Source: Amphiura filiformis
Taxonomy: Eukaryota > Echinodermata > Ophiuroidea > Amphilepidida > Amphiuridae
Assembly: GCF_039555335.1 (NCBI RefSeq)
Contig: NC_092628.1
Span: 76,014,713-76,078,712, forward strand
Length of the DNA: 64,000 nucleotides
Direction: 5' to 3'
Below, piece by piece: positions 36,182-48,700 of this stretch. A program made the translations under genes and the position numbers. The first letter of the stretch is position 1; the number at the start of each line of letters is the position of its first letter. The notes under the pieces were generated by a model. The model was not told the DNA's origin. It did no database searches and was given only the letters and a program-made list of their open reading frames with translations.

Positions 36182-36368
36182 CAAATTTCAAAGTATAGAC
36201 CTCTGAAAAGGCAACCGTTGATGTACCCAATGATCGAAAGTGAGGGTATGCCGTAAAACTCTGAGTTTTTCCAGAGGTCTATACTTAAACATTAGTTTTT
36301 ACGCTCTCCTGTAATGGGATTGAGCTCTCTTAAAGGTGGCAAAGTTAGTCTACCTGAAAATAATACTA

Positions 36369-36370
36369 TT

Positions 36371-36441
<71 letters not shown>

Positions 36442-36444
36442 TTT
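36369..36444. repeat. (TTTA)n microsatellite, second array
   Basis: A perfect TTTA array of about 75 bp, 190 bp beyond the first. The stretch from here to 37.9 kb shows no gene. Confidence 0.95.
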
Positions 36445-37931
36445 TGTTTTATTATTCGGCAGAATTGACAACATTACAAATAAATAGCAAGAACAAGTAA
36501 GCAATCAAGATATAATACAAAAGAAACAAACAACAAAATAAATGAGCAAGGATAACCAATAAAGTTGGATAAATTTATGCCAACTTATTTCCAATTGGTT
36601 CCACAAAGGTTAAAAGTTAAGAGGAACAGTTGAAACTTACCGATTATATGAAACGCCTTACGTCTGTGTATTAAATGTTAAAAATCTTACCAAAGTCTTG
36701 TCAGAGAAAATTGCCTTTGATGAAATCTAAGTTGGATCGAAAACTCGGGCCACTAATGACATTATTTCAAAGTCAAAACAATTCGTATTCGTTTTGTCTA
36801 TAAAATTACATTTGTGTACTTTTTTGGAACTAAAATGTATTTCTTAAAAGGAATGTCCCTTTGAACAAAGGGCAAAGAAAAAAATCTAATGCATGTTTCA
36901 TTTTTAAAATTTATGTGGGCGAATGTTCTTGTAAGCTTTAAAGTATAGGTTAAATACCACTAATTATGTATTACACGGACGGGTTTCAGGAAAATGGCTA
37001 ATGGTGAAACTATATGATTTAGATGCCAAATGATCAAAAAACTCAACATAGGTTGACCTGAGACTTTTCTTGTTTTAACGCACTGAACCGTAAACACCTT
37101 AAAATGGCAATGCGCCCTCGAAGCTGAAAGGTACAATATGGTAGGGCGAATATTTTCTAAAAACCGAAGCCGTGCGTATGAATTTTGGAACTATTACAAC
37201 AAGAATGTCATATAATGAGAGAAAATATACCATTTTGAAGCACCAAATCCTAAAAAGTACTTTTTGGCTATATAACTTGATCAATATCAGCGATTTTAAT
37301 GCAGTCTTCCATGTATCGCCCAGGCCTATTAGTGGTATTAGTGGCCAATTTTAACGAGCTCTGCTCTCTTTTGATTTTCCTACCAATGAACTGTTTTGTA
37401 TATTTATCATGTTATGTATTTTCGGTGAAATAAATTGAACATTGCATATTGTATGTAGCCTATAGTGTTGTATAGCATATGGGCATACCGATGTAGGAAG
37501 TGGAAATTTACAGCTACAGTCTTTGGAATTAATTAATTGACAGACGATACTTCAAATTACGCGTCCAAAAGATGAATCCAAATTTATCCATTACGTTTCA
37601 CTACCTGAAGAGAATTGATCAACAATTGAATTCCCTCCTGAGGTTAGTATCTATCAATGAATTGACCAGATCACCAGGGTTTCATTATAGCTAGAGGCAG
37701 TATATGACACACATGGGTCAATGAGTTACATAAAAATGACCTTGTGTGGTATTTAGTTCCCAGGAAGTGAGTTTTGCCTGAGGTAATTTGTTGTTAAATG
37801 TTGATCCCTCACTATAAGAGTTATTACCGTCGATTTGGTTGCAAAAGGAGGTGAGACATGATCAATTCTGTTAAGGCAGTGAAACCCAATGCGTATATTC
37901 AGGTGTTTATATCTAAGCATGCAGTGTGCTT

Positions 37932-40900
37932 CTATTGGAAACCTTTTTTGAAAAAACGATGTAAAGCTGGTTGAATGGTGCACTCTACTCCAAGCTGGGC
38001 CGAGATCACGTTTTGCTCTGTAAGGGCGGTGACATTGACGACTTTATGTCCCTGTTGGTGTTAAGAAGAAAATGAAAAATAAACGTTTTTCGTAAAATAT
38101 GATATTGGTAATGAATTCGAGACTCAAATTAATTTCAGGACGAGTGGTTGGATTTGTCATCCAGTGTGCTAAAAATGCTAAAGTAAAGCGCCAAATGACT
38201 TGTACTAATTGTGAGACTATTCTTTTTTTACGAGCTGCTGCTGCTAAGCTGCTGACGAGGAAGCACCCAGAAAGCGATTAACCTCCCTGCTGATACTGGC
38301 CCTCGATCTAATGGCTGGAATTTGGGCAGGAAGAGATTTCCATAATTGGGCTGTAGATGGAAGAAATGATCTTTCGTATAGCCGACAAGGTTTGATCTTG
38401 GGACTTCCACTGCTAGGTCCTTCCCCCATGATTTTCCAATTTCTTGGGGGTATGCTCAGTTACAGACGTCGTCATATAGGTACTGTTAGCACTTATTAAT
38501 TGTGATTTCAATTTTACATAACAACAACAAAAATCATGAAAATTTGTCGATTAGACAAGGGCTAATGCAAAAATTGTCTTCACATAGGACATATTCGAAA
38601 TGTTACAAAATAATGAATACTATTGCATTTAGTTCTTTTTTAATAAAAACTGGTCCTGGTCTTTTATTTGAGGTGCTTAAAGGCCCTTTCAGTGATTTCA
38701 CAGGAACATTAAAAAAAATGGAAATTTGTCAGAGTTGCTTAGAAATAAAGAATAAGTCTACAGAATTTCATTAAACCACTTTTCCCCTGAATACATCGAC
38801 AAATTAGTCAAAAAACAGAAGTTTTAGAAAGGTTTTCTACTTCAACTCAGATCGACTCGAGAAAATCGAGATTTTCGTACAGTGCGCCACCAATCGACTG
38901 GAAAAACTTCCTAGTCCAGTGTTTCTAACACGGGGAAGTAGAGTCTAAATTGATTTAAAACAGACGCTTAATTTTTGTAGTAGAAAACAAAATAAGCAAT
39001 TAAAGGTCACCGAGGCAAACTAACGGTCAATTCAAATATGAAAAACAGTTAAAATTGTGTATTTTGTTTAAAATAGTAGCTACTGATGTAATAAGTAGTA
39101 GAAACAATACGCAACGCGTGTTGGTACGTGGAGAGTGAACTTCTTTCGATCTCGAGTCGGACTTTTTGTACTGTCAGTATCAAAAGTCCAGAATCATGCA
39201 AATGCTTTATTTTGTCTAAAATACACGGCTTTCGACCGAACCACTAGCAGGCTATGTTAGCACATCTATGCCAATTACAAAGGTACCAAAATCTGAATTT
39301 TGATGATTTTTACGATCGTCCGGATGAGCAAATCACTGAATGGGCCTTTAATTGAATATTAATCAAGATTTGCAAACAAAAATTGTCTAGTACTCACCGG
39401 TATTAAGTAATACGAATAGAAGAACTTCTCGAAAGGAAGTGTGATTTCAACTAGGAAAGGATAAATAAGATTAAAGCTGTATATAACTTTAAGCATATCA
39501 AGATTGTTTTTTCAAAATATGTTAAATTTTAGAAGATGATTAAACGATTCTCCACATATAAATGACCAAAACACAAGATACGAGTGTTATAGTGCATGGG
39601 CTTATAATCGAAACCCTGCCCCCCTTAGGGATTTTCATCAACCGTGTTTTTTGTCAGCCAGGGTCCTTGGCTATTATAATTTGCTTGTGTGCCATTAATC
39701 TGGTGGCGGGTATGTGCTTAGGGGTCAATCAAAGGTTAACGCAGGGGTTAAATTTCAAACTTGCTCAACTTTGATTAAAAACCACACCTAAGTATTCCTG
39801 AGTTCTTGCGTTATAAACAAAAAGATCAAAGCCGGAACATATTTTGGCCACAAAAGGGTCAAAACCTAAAACGTGCTCTGATTTTAATGAAAATGGTCTC
39901 AAATTGTTCGTCTACTGATTAATGGCAAACAAGCAGATTATGACCGCCGAGGGTCCTGGCTAACTAACCCCTGTGTTAACTTTTGATTGACCCCTATACG
40001 CTCATGCCCACTACGGCACCACAAGCAGATTATGATATCCGAGGGTCCTACTCCTGGTTAACCATGTTTAACTGAGAAACATGCTGGAGGAAAATCCCTC
40101 CCTAAGTGGGGACGGGGTCTTTTCGGGTCCACTTTCTATTACTATATGCCTTTTTCTATTTGATATATTCCAGGTTTTTCACTTTGCCACCTTTAACACT
40201 ATAATTACATTTGACAAAATCTTGTGATAATGTACGGTATAACGCTTACCATCTTTCTTGATCGGACAAATTTCCTCCGTGTGACCGAGATCACAATATG
40301 GAAATCGAAGCTCATAAGGCCAGAAGTTCATGTCTAGCTTAATCATCCCACCAAAAACATCCATAGCTGCAGTAGTAAAGAAGTAATGTTTAGGAAGATT
40401 TTACTGTTACTTGCCTTGCTCCGCTGAGTATATTTTGAAGCTGTGAGGAGTTTATTAAACCAACTATAAAAATTTAAAAAATTTAAAACATTGACCAAGC
40501 GTGTGAGACAGAGGAGTGATCTTGATTAACCGATTGAAACAGGTTCATATAAGTCGGCTTGCATTGGCTGCAAAACTAAACAGACTGCACATCATACTCG
40601 CACTCATCAGATACTGATATCTAAGGAAATGCTTACTTGGTGTCATTTTGATTGTTCCGTTCACCCACTGGTCTACACTAACAGGCTTCAACACCGTATC
40701 AAATTCCATTTCAAATCGGGCGGGACCTGTAACATAAAGTAATACAAGTATTTGTGTTTCAAACGTTCGTACCCAATAAGCATATCAAATAAAAGTAACT
40801 ACCCTTCTTAATGAATCAATGTAAAAATCATTGGAAGCACAGCTGATTTCTGCGCATTATGACACCTCATTTGTTGCACAGTTGCAGTGGTTTCAATATT

Positions 40901-41778
40901 GATGTCGCAGCATACATTTAAATGAAAGTAACTCAAGTTTGAATTTGATCAAAATCCTATTGCCTTCCATTCAGTATCCATGGAAGGAATTGTGTTCGAC
41001 GCTCATTGGATTATTCTTTTTGTTTCGTAAAATTTGAAAGTCAAAACATGTGATAATCTATAAAAAAAATTGTCATTATTCACATCAGTTGTAATAGTTT
41101 ACTTAATGCCGTAATTTCAATATCTTCTGTGACCAACAAGGTCATAAGAAGTGGAAACCCAAGGATTACATCTGTTGGCAACACCCGCCAATCTATCAGG
41201 AGATTTGGTATCTAAATTTACCACTAAAAGGACAACTTGTTGCAATTTAGGACTTTGTTGGTCTGGTCAGAAACAGTATGAGTATTGAAATCTTCAAGCT
41301 CATGTTTCATGTTTCATTCTTACCAAATGATTGAAAGCCACACTTATCAGCACTTCCCTCTGGTACTATACTGATGAATTCACCTCCATCGCCACTCATA
41401 GGCGCACCCCGAATTAACAGCAAACTTGAAGTCAGCAGCGAAAACAAAAGATAAATATGCAACTTCCTGCAAGGAATGAAAGTCGGAATATGTCAAAGTG
41501 GTCAGGATCCTGGGTTTACCAAGATAAAGAGCTAGGGATTGGTTGAATACATTTTGAATGTGTTTCCTTCTGAGCTTTTTCTTTTCAATGTTTGTAGAAA
41601 GAAATGATTAAATCATCATTTTCAGCCTGTTGATGTAGGTACACAGAGTTGGATATAATAATTTTTACTTTTACTCCACCTGTAATAAGTAATACCGAGA
41701 GCGTTTTACTTACCTGATTGTCTAGATGTCGTTATATAAAAGTTCTATATTGCAACATATTTAAGGTCATACTTACAT
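37932..41778 (-). CDS. Secreted ML-domain (GM2-activator-like) lipid-binding protein, copy 2
   Basis: The minus-strand exons are 41778-41777, 41466-41324, 40726-40637, 40366-40250, 39450-39398 and 38051-37932, giving 174 residues. They correspond one to one with copy 1. The signal peptide is MKLHIYLLFSLLTSS and on. The ML landmarks DKCGFQSFG, NGT, FPYCDLGHTEEICPIKKD, GHK and GVEC are all kept. Here the start codon exists only after splicing (AT|G), because copy 1's second Met is Lys. An in-frame TAG lies a few codons upstream in the 5' exon. Substitutions relative to copy 1 are many but leave the fold motifs intact, which suggests selection. The gene is divergent from the LRR receptor at 42723. 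Confidence 0.85.
39590..40110. repeat. Imperfect foldback repeat in ML gene 2 intron 3-4
   Basis: GGGGTCAATCAAAGGTTAAC near 39721 and GTTAACTTTTGATTGACCCC near 39978 are inverted copies. Further inverse similarity exists around CAGCCAGGGTCC and GAGGGTCCTGGCT. It lies between ML exons 4 and 3 of unit 2 and is absent from unit 1. The ends are not well defined. Confidence 0.5.
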
Positions 41779-42722
41779 TTTCGTACCCTAGCACGTAAAA
41801 GCTCAGCATCTACTCAATTGTTTCCAATTCGTTTGTTGGCCAACTTCTTGACCCAACTCAAAAGTTACAATATAAATGGAAATGCTTTATCATTCAAGAC
41901 ATTCAAGGTAGTCAACACCAGCGTGCAATCAATGTATCTTCCAACAATTATCTTTCATATCTTTCAACACTTAATCTCGTTATCTATATGTCTGTGTCAA
42001 TAATATCATTGGATTAATGAGCCATCATCAAATCATTATAGGTTATAAAATTATAAATGGGGAATACCTACAGACGTTTACACCATTTTATCACCATATT
42101 ATTACCAATGATTATCGTATAGCTCTCCCTCTCTTTCTGATTCTCTCCACAGACTCTATATCCATCTATCTTTTCAATCACCACGCTGCTTTTTGGAAAG
42201 AAACCAACGCCGTTACACAATAACATTTGAGCTATGGATACTAAATAATCATGTTACAAATTGTGTTTTATTTTTTCAGAAACTTAGAACAAATAAATAA
42301 AAATCCCCATATCTTAAGTAATGGATATCATAGATAGTCTCCTTCACTATCTATGTGGGTATGGACATACTCTAAGTATGGAGATAACAAGGATTTTGAA
42401 TTGATAAAGTCTGCAAACAAAGTAAACATTATAAAGTAATCTTTATGTAACTTGACGCATAGAAAAATATGCCTTGTATTCATGGTATTTCAGCTCATCG
42501 ATACACTCAATGTGACATGGCTACACCCAATCTATAGCTATCTATGAGCGATAAATCACTGTTCTTGTTGATGTGCTCTTATTGAGACCTTATTGATAGT
42601 GTTTTTATAACACTAATACTATATTTATCACGTTATCAATAAATTAACTAGTTCTGAAAAGTGTTAATTAAATATCAAACCTGTTATTACCGATATGCAA
42701 CGTGTTAGTATTTTGCCTTAAA
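41779..42722. promoter_or_regulatory. Putative divergent promoter of ML gene 2 and LRR receptor gene 2
   Basis: It aligns with 10542-11486 over most of its length. Shared blocks include AAAAGCTCAGCATCTAC, CCAATTCGTTTGTTGG, CAAATCATTA and the 5' UTR block TTAATTAAATATCAAACCTG. Confidence 0.6.
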
Positions 42723-45700
42723 ATGAAGAGAAGTGTTCATCTTAGCCGTGGCTTTGCCGTATTTTTTCTCGTCATATTTGGTTTTGTGGGGTTTTCTCAA
42801 AGCAGTCGTCTGCAAGCCTGTGATATCTGTCGATGTGATTCTTCAGCAAGACTTGTCGATTGTAGTGGTGCTAATCTTACCACTTTACCAGATGGAATAC
42901 CAACAAATGTATCTAAATTGTAAGTACGAATTACACGATATCATTAATCATTCAGCAAAATATTGTAGTCTAAAAAGTAACCCCTAAATATCGCCCTAAG
43001 AGTACTCTTTTATATGACCCGGAAAATCATAATTTGTGTTATTGAACTTTCTAATATCAGTAATGTAAATGATCTAGACTGGCTGATACTAGTATTGCTA
43101 ACGAATATCTCATTCAAAAGTCTCAATAAATGAAGTTATCATGATTGTCTTTTAACAGAGATTTGTCTCATAACAATCTTACCAGCATGCCAGATGATTT
43201 TGCAGAGAGGTTTCCTGAACTAATGAAACTGTAAGTAATAGGTATACCGTTTTAATGACGATACTGTAACTGCTAGAGTTTAAGCACAGATAGGGCATCA
43301 GTTTATCTTGCTTTTGATTCGTAGCCGGGTTGATGTACAACGTTCTTACGAAGGAATCCCATCAACCAGTCTTTCTTCTTCGGTATCAAAATTTTACCTA
43401 TGTTACGCAATAAGGAATGAAAACAATCGAATTCTACAAATCCGATCATCAGATTGAAATGAATAAATTGAGCCCTTATTATGAGTCAAATGGTCGAGGG
43501 AAATATTTATAATGTGCCTATGTTCACCATCTCTTTCTCATTGGAGTTAGTTGACAAGAGAGATGAAATCAATAACACATATTGAAATTCAATCTAAAAA
43601 AGTTCTTTTTGACATTTTAACATATACTTTGCATTTGATTTGCCATGAAAATATTTTTTTTTTGGTATTTGAAGCATGTTTTACCATATCGAGGGTTGCG
43701 AACCAGAAAGCCCCTAACTTACAATCACCTGCCACAAAATAAGCATAAAGTTGCCAGGGCACTATTTTAGAAGATACAATCCATTAATCATGACAAATTG
43801 CAATAGAAAACAAAATATTGATTTTTGAAGACCAAAGCAAGAACTTTAATTTTATGCTCATTTTCTGAGAGTTGGTCACAGTATTACGCCTTTCTGCTTC
43901 TGAACCATCGATATATCCTGTACAATAATGTAAAAATGGTATGTTGGTTTCTGTAACACTAAACTTTGGAAACAATATTGTGTTATTTGTTTTATAGCGT
44001 AACAACGATCCCATGAATAACATATTTTGGTAAATGTTAAGTGTGTTCATCTTGTATGGTTTTTTTTTCAAAAGGAATGTCGGCTACAATTCCCTCTCAA
44101 CGGGGTTTTCACTACCAAAATCACTTGTATCTCTGTAAGTAGTTTTTATATAACATTTTATTGTTTATGAGAAATATTTAAACGTTTATTTTAATCACTA
44201 CAAGCCTGTTATAACAACGTATACAAGTACTATTATATTATCTCCATTTGTATAATAATTGAGCGAAATCAGAGTATTATGACGCTCATGACGCCATTCG
44301 TAAGTAACAATTGTTTTTCAGATTATTATTTAGGAATGACCTGATCTTCGTGTATTTTTTCCCAAAAAAAAAGCTTTTTGGGAAAATCTAAATTTTCAAT
44401 TGATCGTCGGCTTTTCATCCTAGCTACATAGACTTAAAGTACATATCATTAGATTTATACAATTTATTTCGAGTACTGTTAAATTTTTAAAATATCAATG
44501 TTTAATGATTTGCCATAAAATGTGTATTATATCGCGAATTTCAAGAAATCAAAATCTAAATTTTCAATTGATCGTCGGCTTTTCATCCTAGCTACATAGA
44601 CTTAAAGTACATATCATTAGATTTATACAATTTATTTCGAGTACTGTTAAATTTTAAAAATATCAATGTTTAATGATTTGCCATAAAATGTGTATTATTT
44701 CGCGAATTTCAAGAAATCAAAATTATTTGATATAAAAAGGACATTCCTCGTTTTAAAAATACAATTCGATATGTCTGATGTGCTCTCTCATGTCCCACAA
44801 AAAATACGTGAAAACGTTGCTATCCGAGCCCTTAAGGGCTCGGATAACTTTTTTAGTTAAAACTCCGCGAATAATGATCAATTTCAAATTGATGAGTGAA
44901 GCTTTTATATCCATTTCAGGTCTGCAGAATATAATATTTTGGAATCAATGGATGCTTTCTTTTCTAACTGTGGGAATATGGAAGAAGCGTAAGTAAGAAA
45001 ACTACTTTAAAACTGTGTTTAATTTTATTTAAATATGACTTCATCATACGAGATCCAGAGTAAGTGTGGAAACATGAAAGAATATTTTGGAAGTTACAAG
45101 TGAGACGATTTGTAGGTATTGTGGGGAAGCATGGACATTTCTGAGGGACGACTATGAGAAAGCAACCAAGGAAATCTTCATAACAGAAGAACTTAAAAAT
45201 TAGAAGCATAAGCCACAGTGGGTGAGATCAAGAGTCACGAAGGTAAAAACATATGGTATACCAGAAATACATGAGAACTCAGAGTTACTGTGATTATGTA
45301 TATAGAATACAAAAAAAGCAAAACAAATAAAAATTCCTTTAAAAGGAATAGGGTGGGCAAATGAAAAATTGTCAAGAGAAATGAAAGAATGAGTAAGTCA
45401 AGTTCACAATTAAAAACAGGGAAAATATGACACAACATCGATTTCCAATAGGGGAATAACACAAAACGTATAAATAAAGTTAAAAGAGTTTTTAACTTTA
45501 TACGTTTATACGTTTGTTATTCCCCCATTGGAGGTTGTGTCATATTTTCCCTGATTTTAATCTGATCTATTGCTTATCCTTTGTTCTCTGCTGGTCAGTT
45601 GGAACAGATTTTCCCTGTTTTTATATTAACCCTTCACATCATAACACAAGACGTTTTATGTTAACATTTTATATAAAACATGGTTATAAAACTTTTGTAG

Positions 45701-48700
45701 ATAATAGTTATTTAAAACATTTTCGTAATCATACCTAGAGGGTTTTTTTCTTTATCATCAGATAGAAAGACTTCTGCTCATCTTCTCTGGTGAGACAACA
45801 GGGCTGAGGTATCTTTCCATATCAAAGTTTAAAAATCTGTCATATCAATTTCCTCAATATGTTGTATTGCAACTTATGAGGGGAAATGTGTGATTTTACA
45901 ATATTTCGATCTTATTTTTTAACTTTGTAACTTTATTATGATTAACATAACTGTATTTCAAAGCGTCAAACTATATCATTATTTTGTCCCAACAAAAATA
46001 ATCCAGGGAATAAAATATTCATTCATATGTTTATTTATTTTATTCAACCTGGGCCATTTCTACTGGTGCACATGCATTCTAATAATTTGTCTATAATACC
46101 TTATACAAGCATCAAAGATTTGAAAAGTAAATAGCCTATGTACACACTGAACACAATGCACATACAAGCTGTATTTAAGTACATGCCGAAGCTGTCAGTA
46201 TAAAATGATATATATGACCTTCACGATGCTATTAATTTAGCCCAAAGATTAGGAAAACTAGCAAAACTGGTGAACTGGTACTGTTCAAATAAAAACATCT
46301 GCAAATCTTGCTGCAATTTCCAAATAGTATTTCTATTACTTAAATAATTATTTTTGTTATTTCTTTTAATACAAACACATTACTGCCTATGACGACTTTA
46401 TCGTATTACTTACATATCAAAATCAAGTAATAATTACAAAACTCGCCGTAAACTATCACCTCTGTGGGTGTTTGGGATATAACCGGCACGAATATTTTCT
46501 CAACACTGCGGCATGTGAAAAAGTAGGTCAATAGTCAGAGAATACAGGGTGGGTGCGGCACGCCGCACCCGCACCCACCCAACAGGGTGGGTGCGGCACG
46601 CCGCACCCACCCAAAAATAGAACAAGACAGGTGAGGAAAGCCGAGGCAGATTTTGAGTAGCATTTTGTGATATTTAATATAGTTATACACTGTAACTTTT
46701 GTGTTGTGAGTGAGTCTCAAAAATAAAAACTCCACTTGTACCGACTAAAATTATGGCAAAATACGTTTACAGTATCAAATTGCCACCAAATTACTACACA
46801 AGGTAGGTGCAGGTGTGCAACACTAACATAACACTTATTCAATTTGGATGAGACATAGACTTTTTGTGAAAAAAAGAAAGAAAAGTATTCGACCTTCTTT
46901 CAACATCAACACTATCGACTGTCAAAAAATAACAAAAACTCTTACTTCATCACCTATACGCGCACACTATTTTTTGTATTTGTCGGAAATTTATTGTTAT
47001 ACAAGAATGATGCTCAATGAAATTCTCAATATTGATAACCAAACTTGTAATTGAAAAGGTCCAAGAAGCCCGCACAGTTACTTCATTATTTATAAGCCTT
47101 CATGTTTAAAGCCATAATGTTTGATTTGCACCATGTGAAAAACTAAGCCTGAAGTGCTTTAATTACTGTAAAAATTCAGTTTTTGTAATACATGTAAATC
47201 TCCGGTTTTATTCCGAGTTCACCGATCAAGTGATGACTGAATACGTCTCATGCACGTGCGGTACCATTGGATCAGTGACGTATAAACTGTGTGTATAGCG
47301 CTATTCGTCTTACGTTTTATATATACGTTCCAGTTGCGCGAAGCTCAATATACACAAAATATGAGGCGCTGGAAGGAAATAGCAATTTTCTTTGTTTTAC
47401 CTCATACCTCAGTGAAAACTAACATTTTGTGGAAAACAAATAAGAATCTATTCTTTATTGAAATCGCACAAAATTGCTTTAACAAGAGGGTTTCTCGCTG
47501 TCGTTTTAAGCGCTTAGGCCATTACAAAAATTTAAAAAAGAAAACATAACAATGACAATAACCTTCTTATTTCAGATACTTGAGATACAACATGATTAAT
47601 GCGATCACAAATGGAACTTTTCTCAAATGTACCAAATTGATGCTCTTGTAAGTATTATGTCAATTTATGCATTAAATGACGGGTGTAAACTAGATCATTA
47701 TCAGAATTAATGGGCGTGTTGTTCTGGTCTACCTCAAGATACCATTTGTTATACTCTGTGGCTCTGATTTAGTAACATATTGAAAAAATGGCCATGCAAC
47801 TCAAGAAAAAGACAGCTACAATCAGCTTTATCGCTGAAGAATACAAACGTTCTACTATTTGTTTTAAATAATAATAATAAGATAATCATCTGTTATGTTT
47901 TTGTTTTGTTTTGTTTTGTTTTGTTTTGTTTTGTTTTTGTTTGTTTTGTTTGTTTTGTTTGTTTGTTTGTTTGTTTGTGGGTTTTTTTTGGGGGGGGGGG
48001 TTTGTTGTTGTTTTTATTTTGTTGTTGTTGGGTTTTGTGTGTGTGGGGGTGGGGGGGTGGGGGTGGGGGTGTGTGTGTGTGTGTTTGTTTTATTTTTTGT
48101 TTGTTTGCATTTCAGGGATGCAAGGGGTAATGCGTTTACAACAATTCCACCTGGTGCCTTTATTGGTCTTGATTCTATTGGCGTCTTGTAAGTTACAATT
48201 GTTGTGCCTGTAATTATGATTAATTTTAGTTTTCTTCAATCAATCAATTGGTCGTATCTGATCACTCGTAATTATGCATAAATTCTAGATAATAATATTC
48301 TTTGGTTTGTTTGATTGTTTTATTTCTTCTTTTGTCTGGGTTACTCATTCAGTGGATGTTTTTAGGTATCCTCAGTTCTTCAATGAGGCCCAGGGGTCAC
48401 ATTAAAATACTGTATACACAAATAACATCAAAAAAATTTAACAAATATTTAAATACATAAAATCACCATGAGTCAAAATGAGTCAAAAGTGGTCAATGGT
48501 TGGAAACAATTTCGATTTTGAATATTGTTCCATTGTATGCGTCATTTATATCACGGTGAAATTTGGTGTTATGATGACTATGAGCTACTTTGGAGCATGT
48601 TTGGAGTAGGCATTCTGATGAAAGAAAATTTATGTATAACAAAATATAAAAATGTTATTTGTGATGGTAGAAATACAATCACTTGATGAAAGATGTAACT

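Larger units (their letters stand above)
34007..37931. other. Intergenic region between the two duplication units
   Basis: It begins with the probable 3' UTR of receptor gene 1. I see no convincing exon. It contains the foldback at 34545-34885, a 36-bp hairpin at 35422-35457 (ATATCACAGATT arms), a family C fragment and two TTTA arrays. The open frame at 34305-34535 has no splice or homology support. Confidence 0.6.

Noticed and set aside
35929-36256. Repetitive FIYLFIYL open frames
   Set aside because: Translation of a TTTA array.
47780-48213. Three overlapping open frames rich in F, V and G
   Set aside because: Low-complexity GTTT/GT/G-run tract; only 48116-48187 in one of the frames is real (receptor exon 6).
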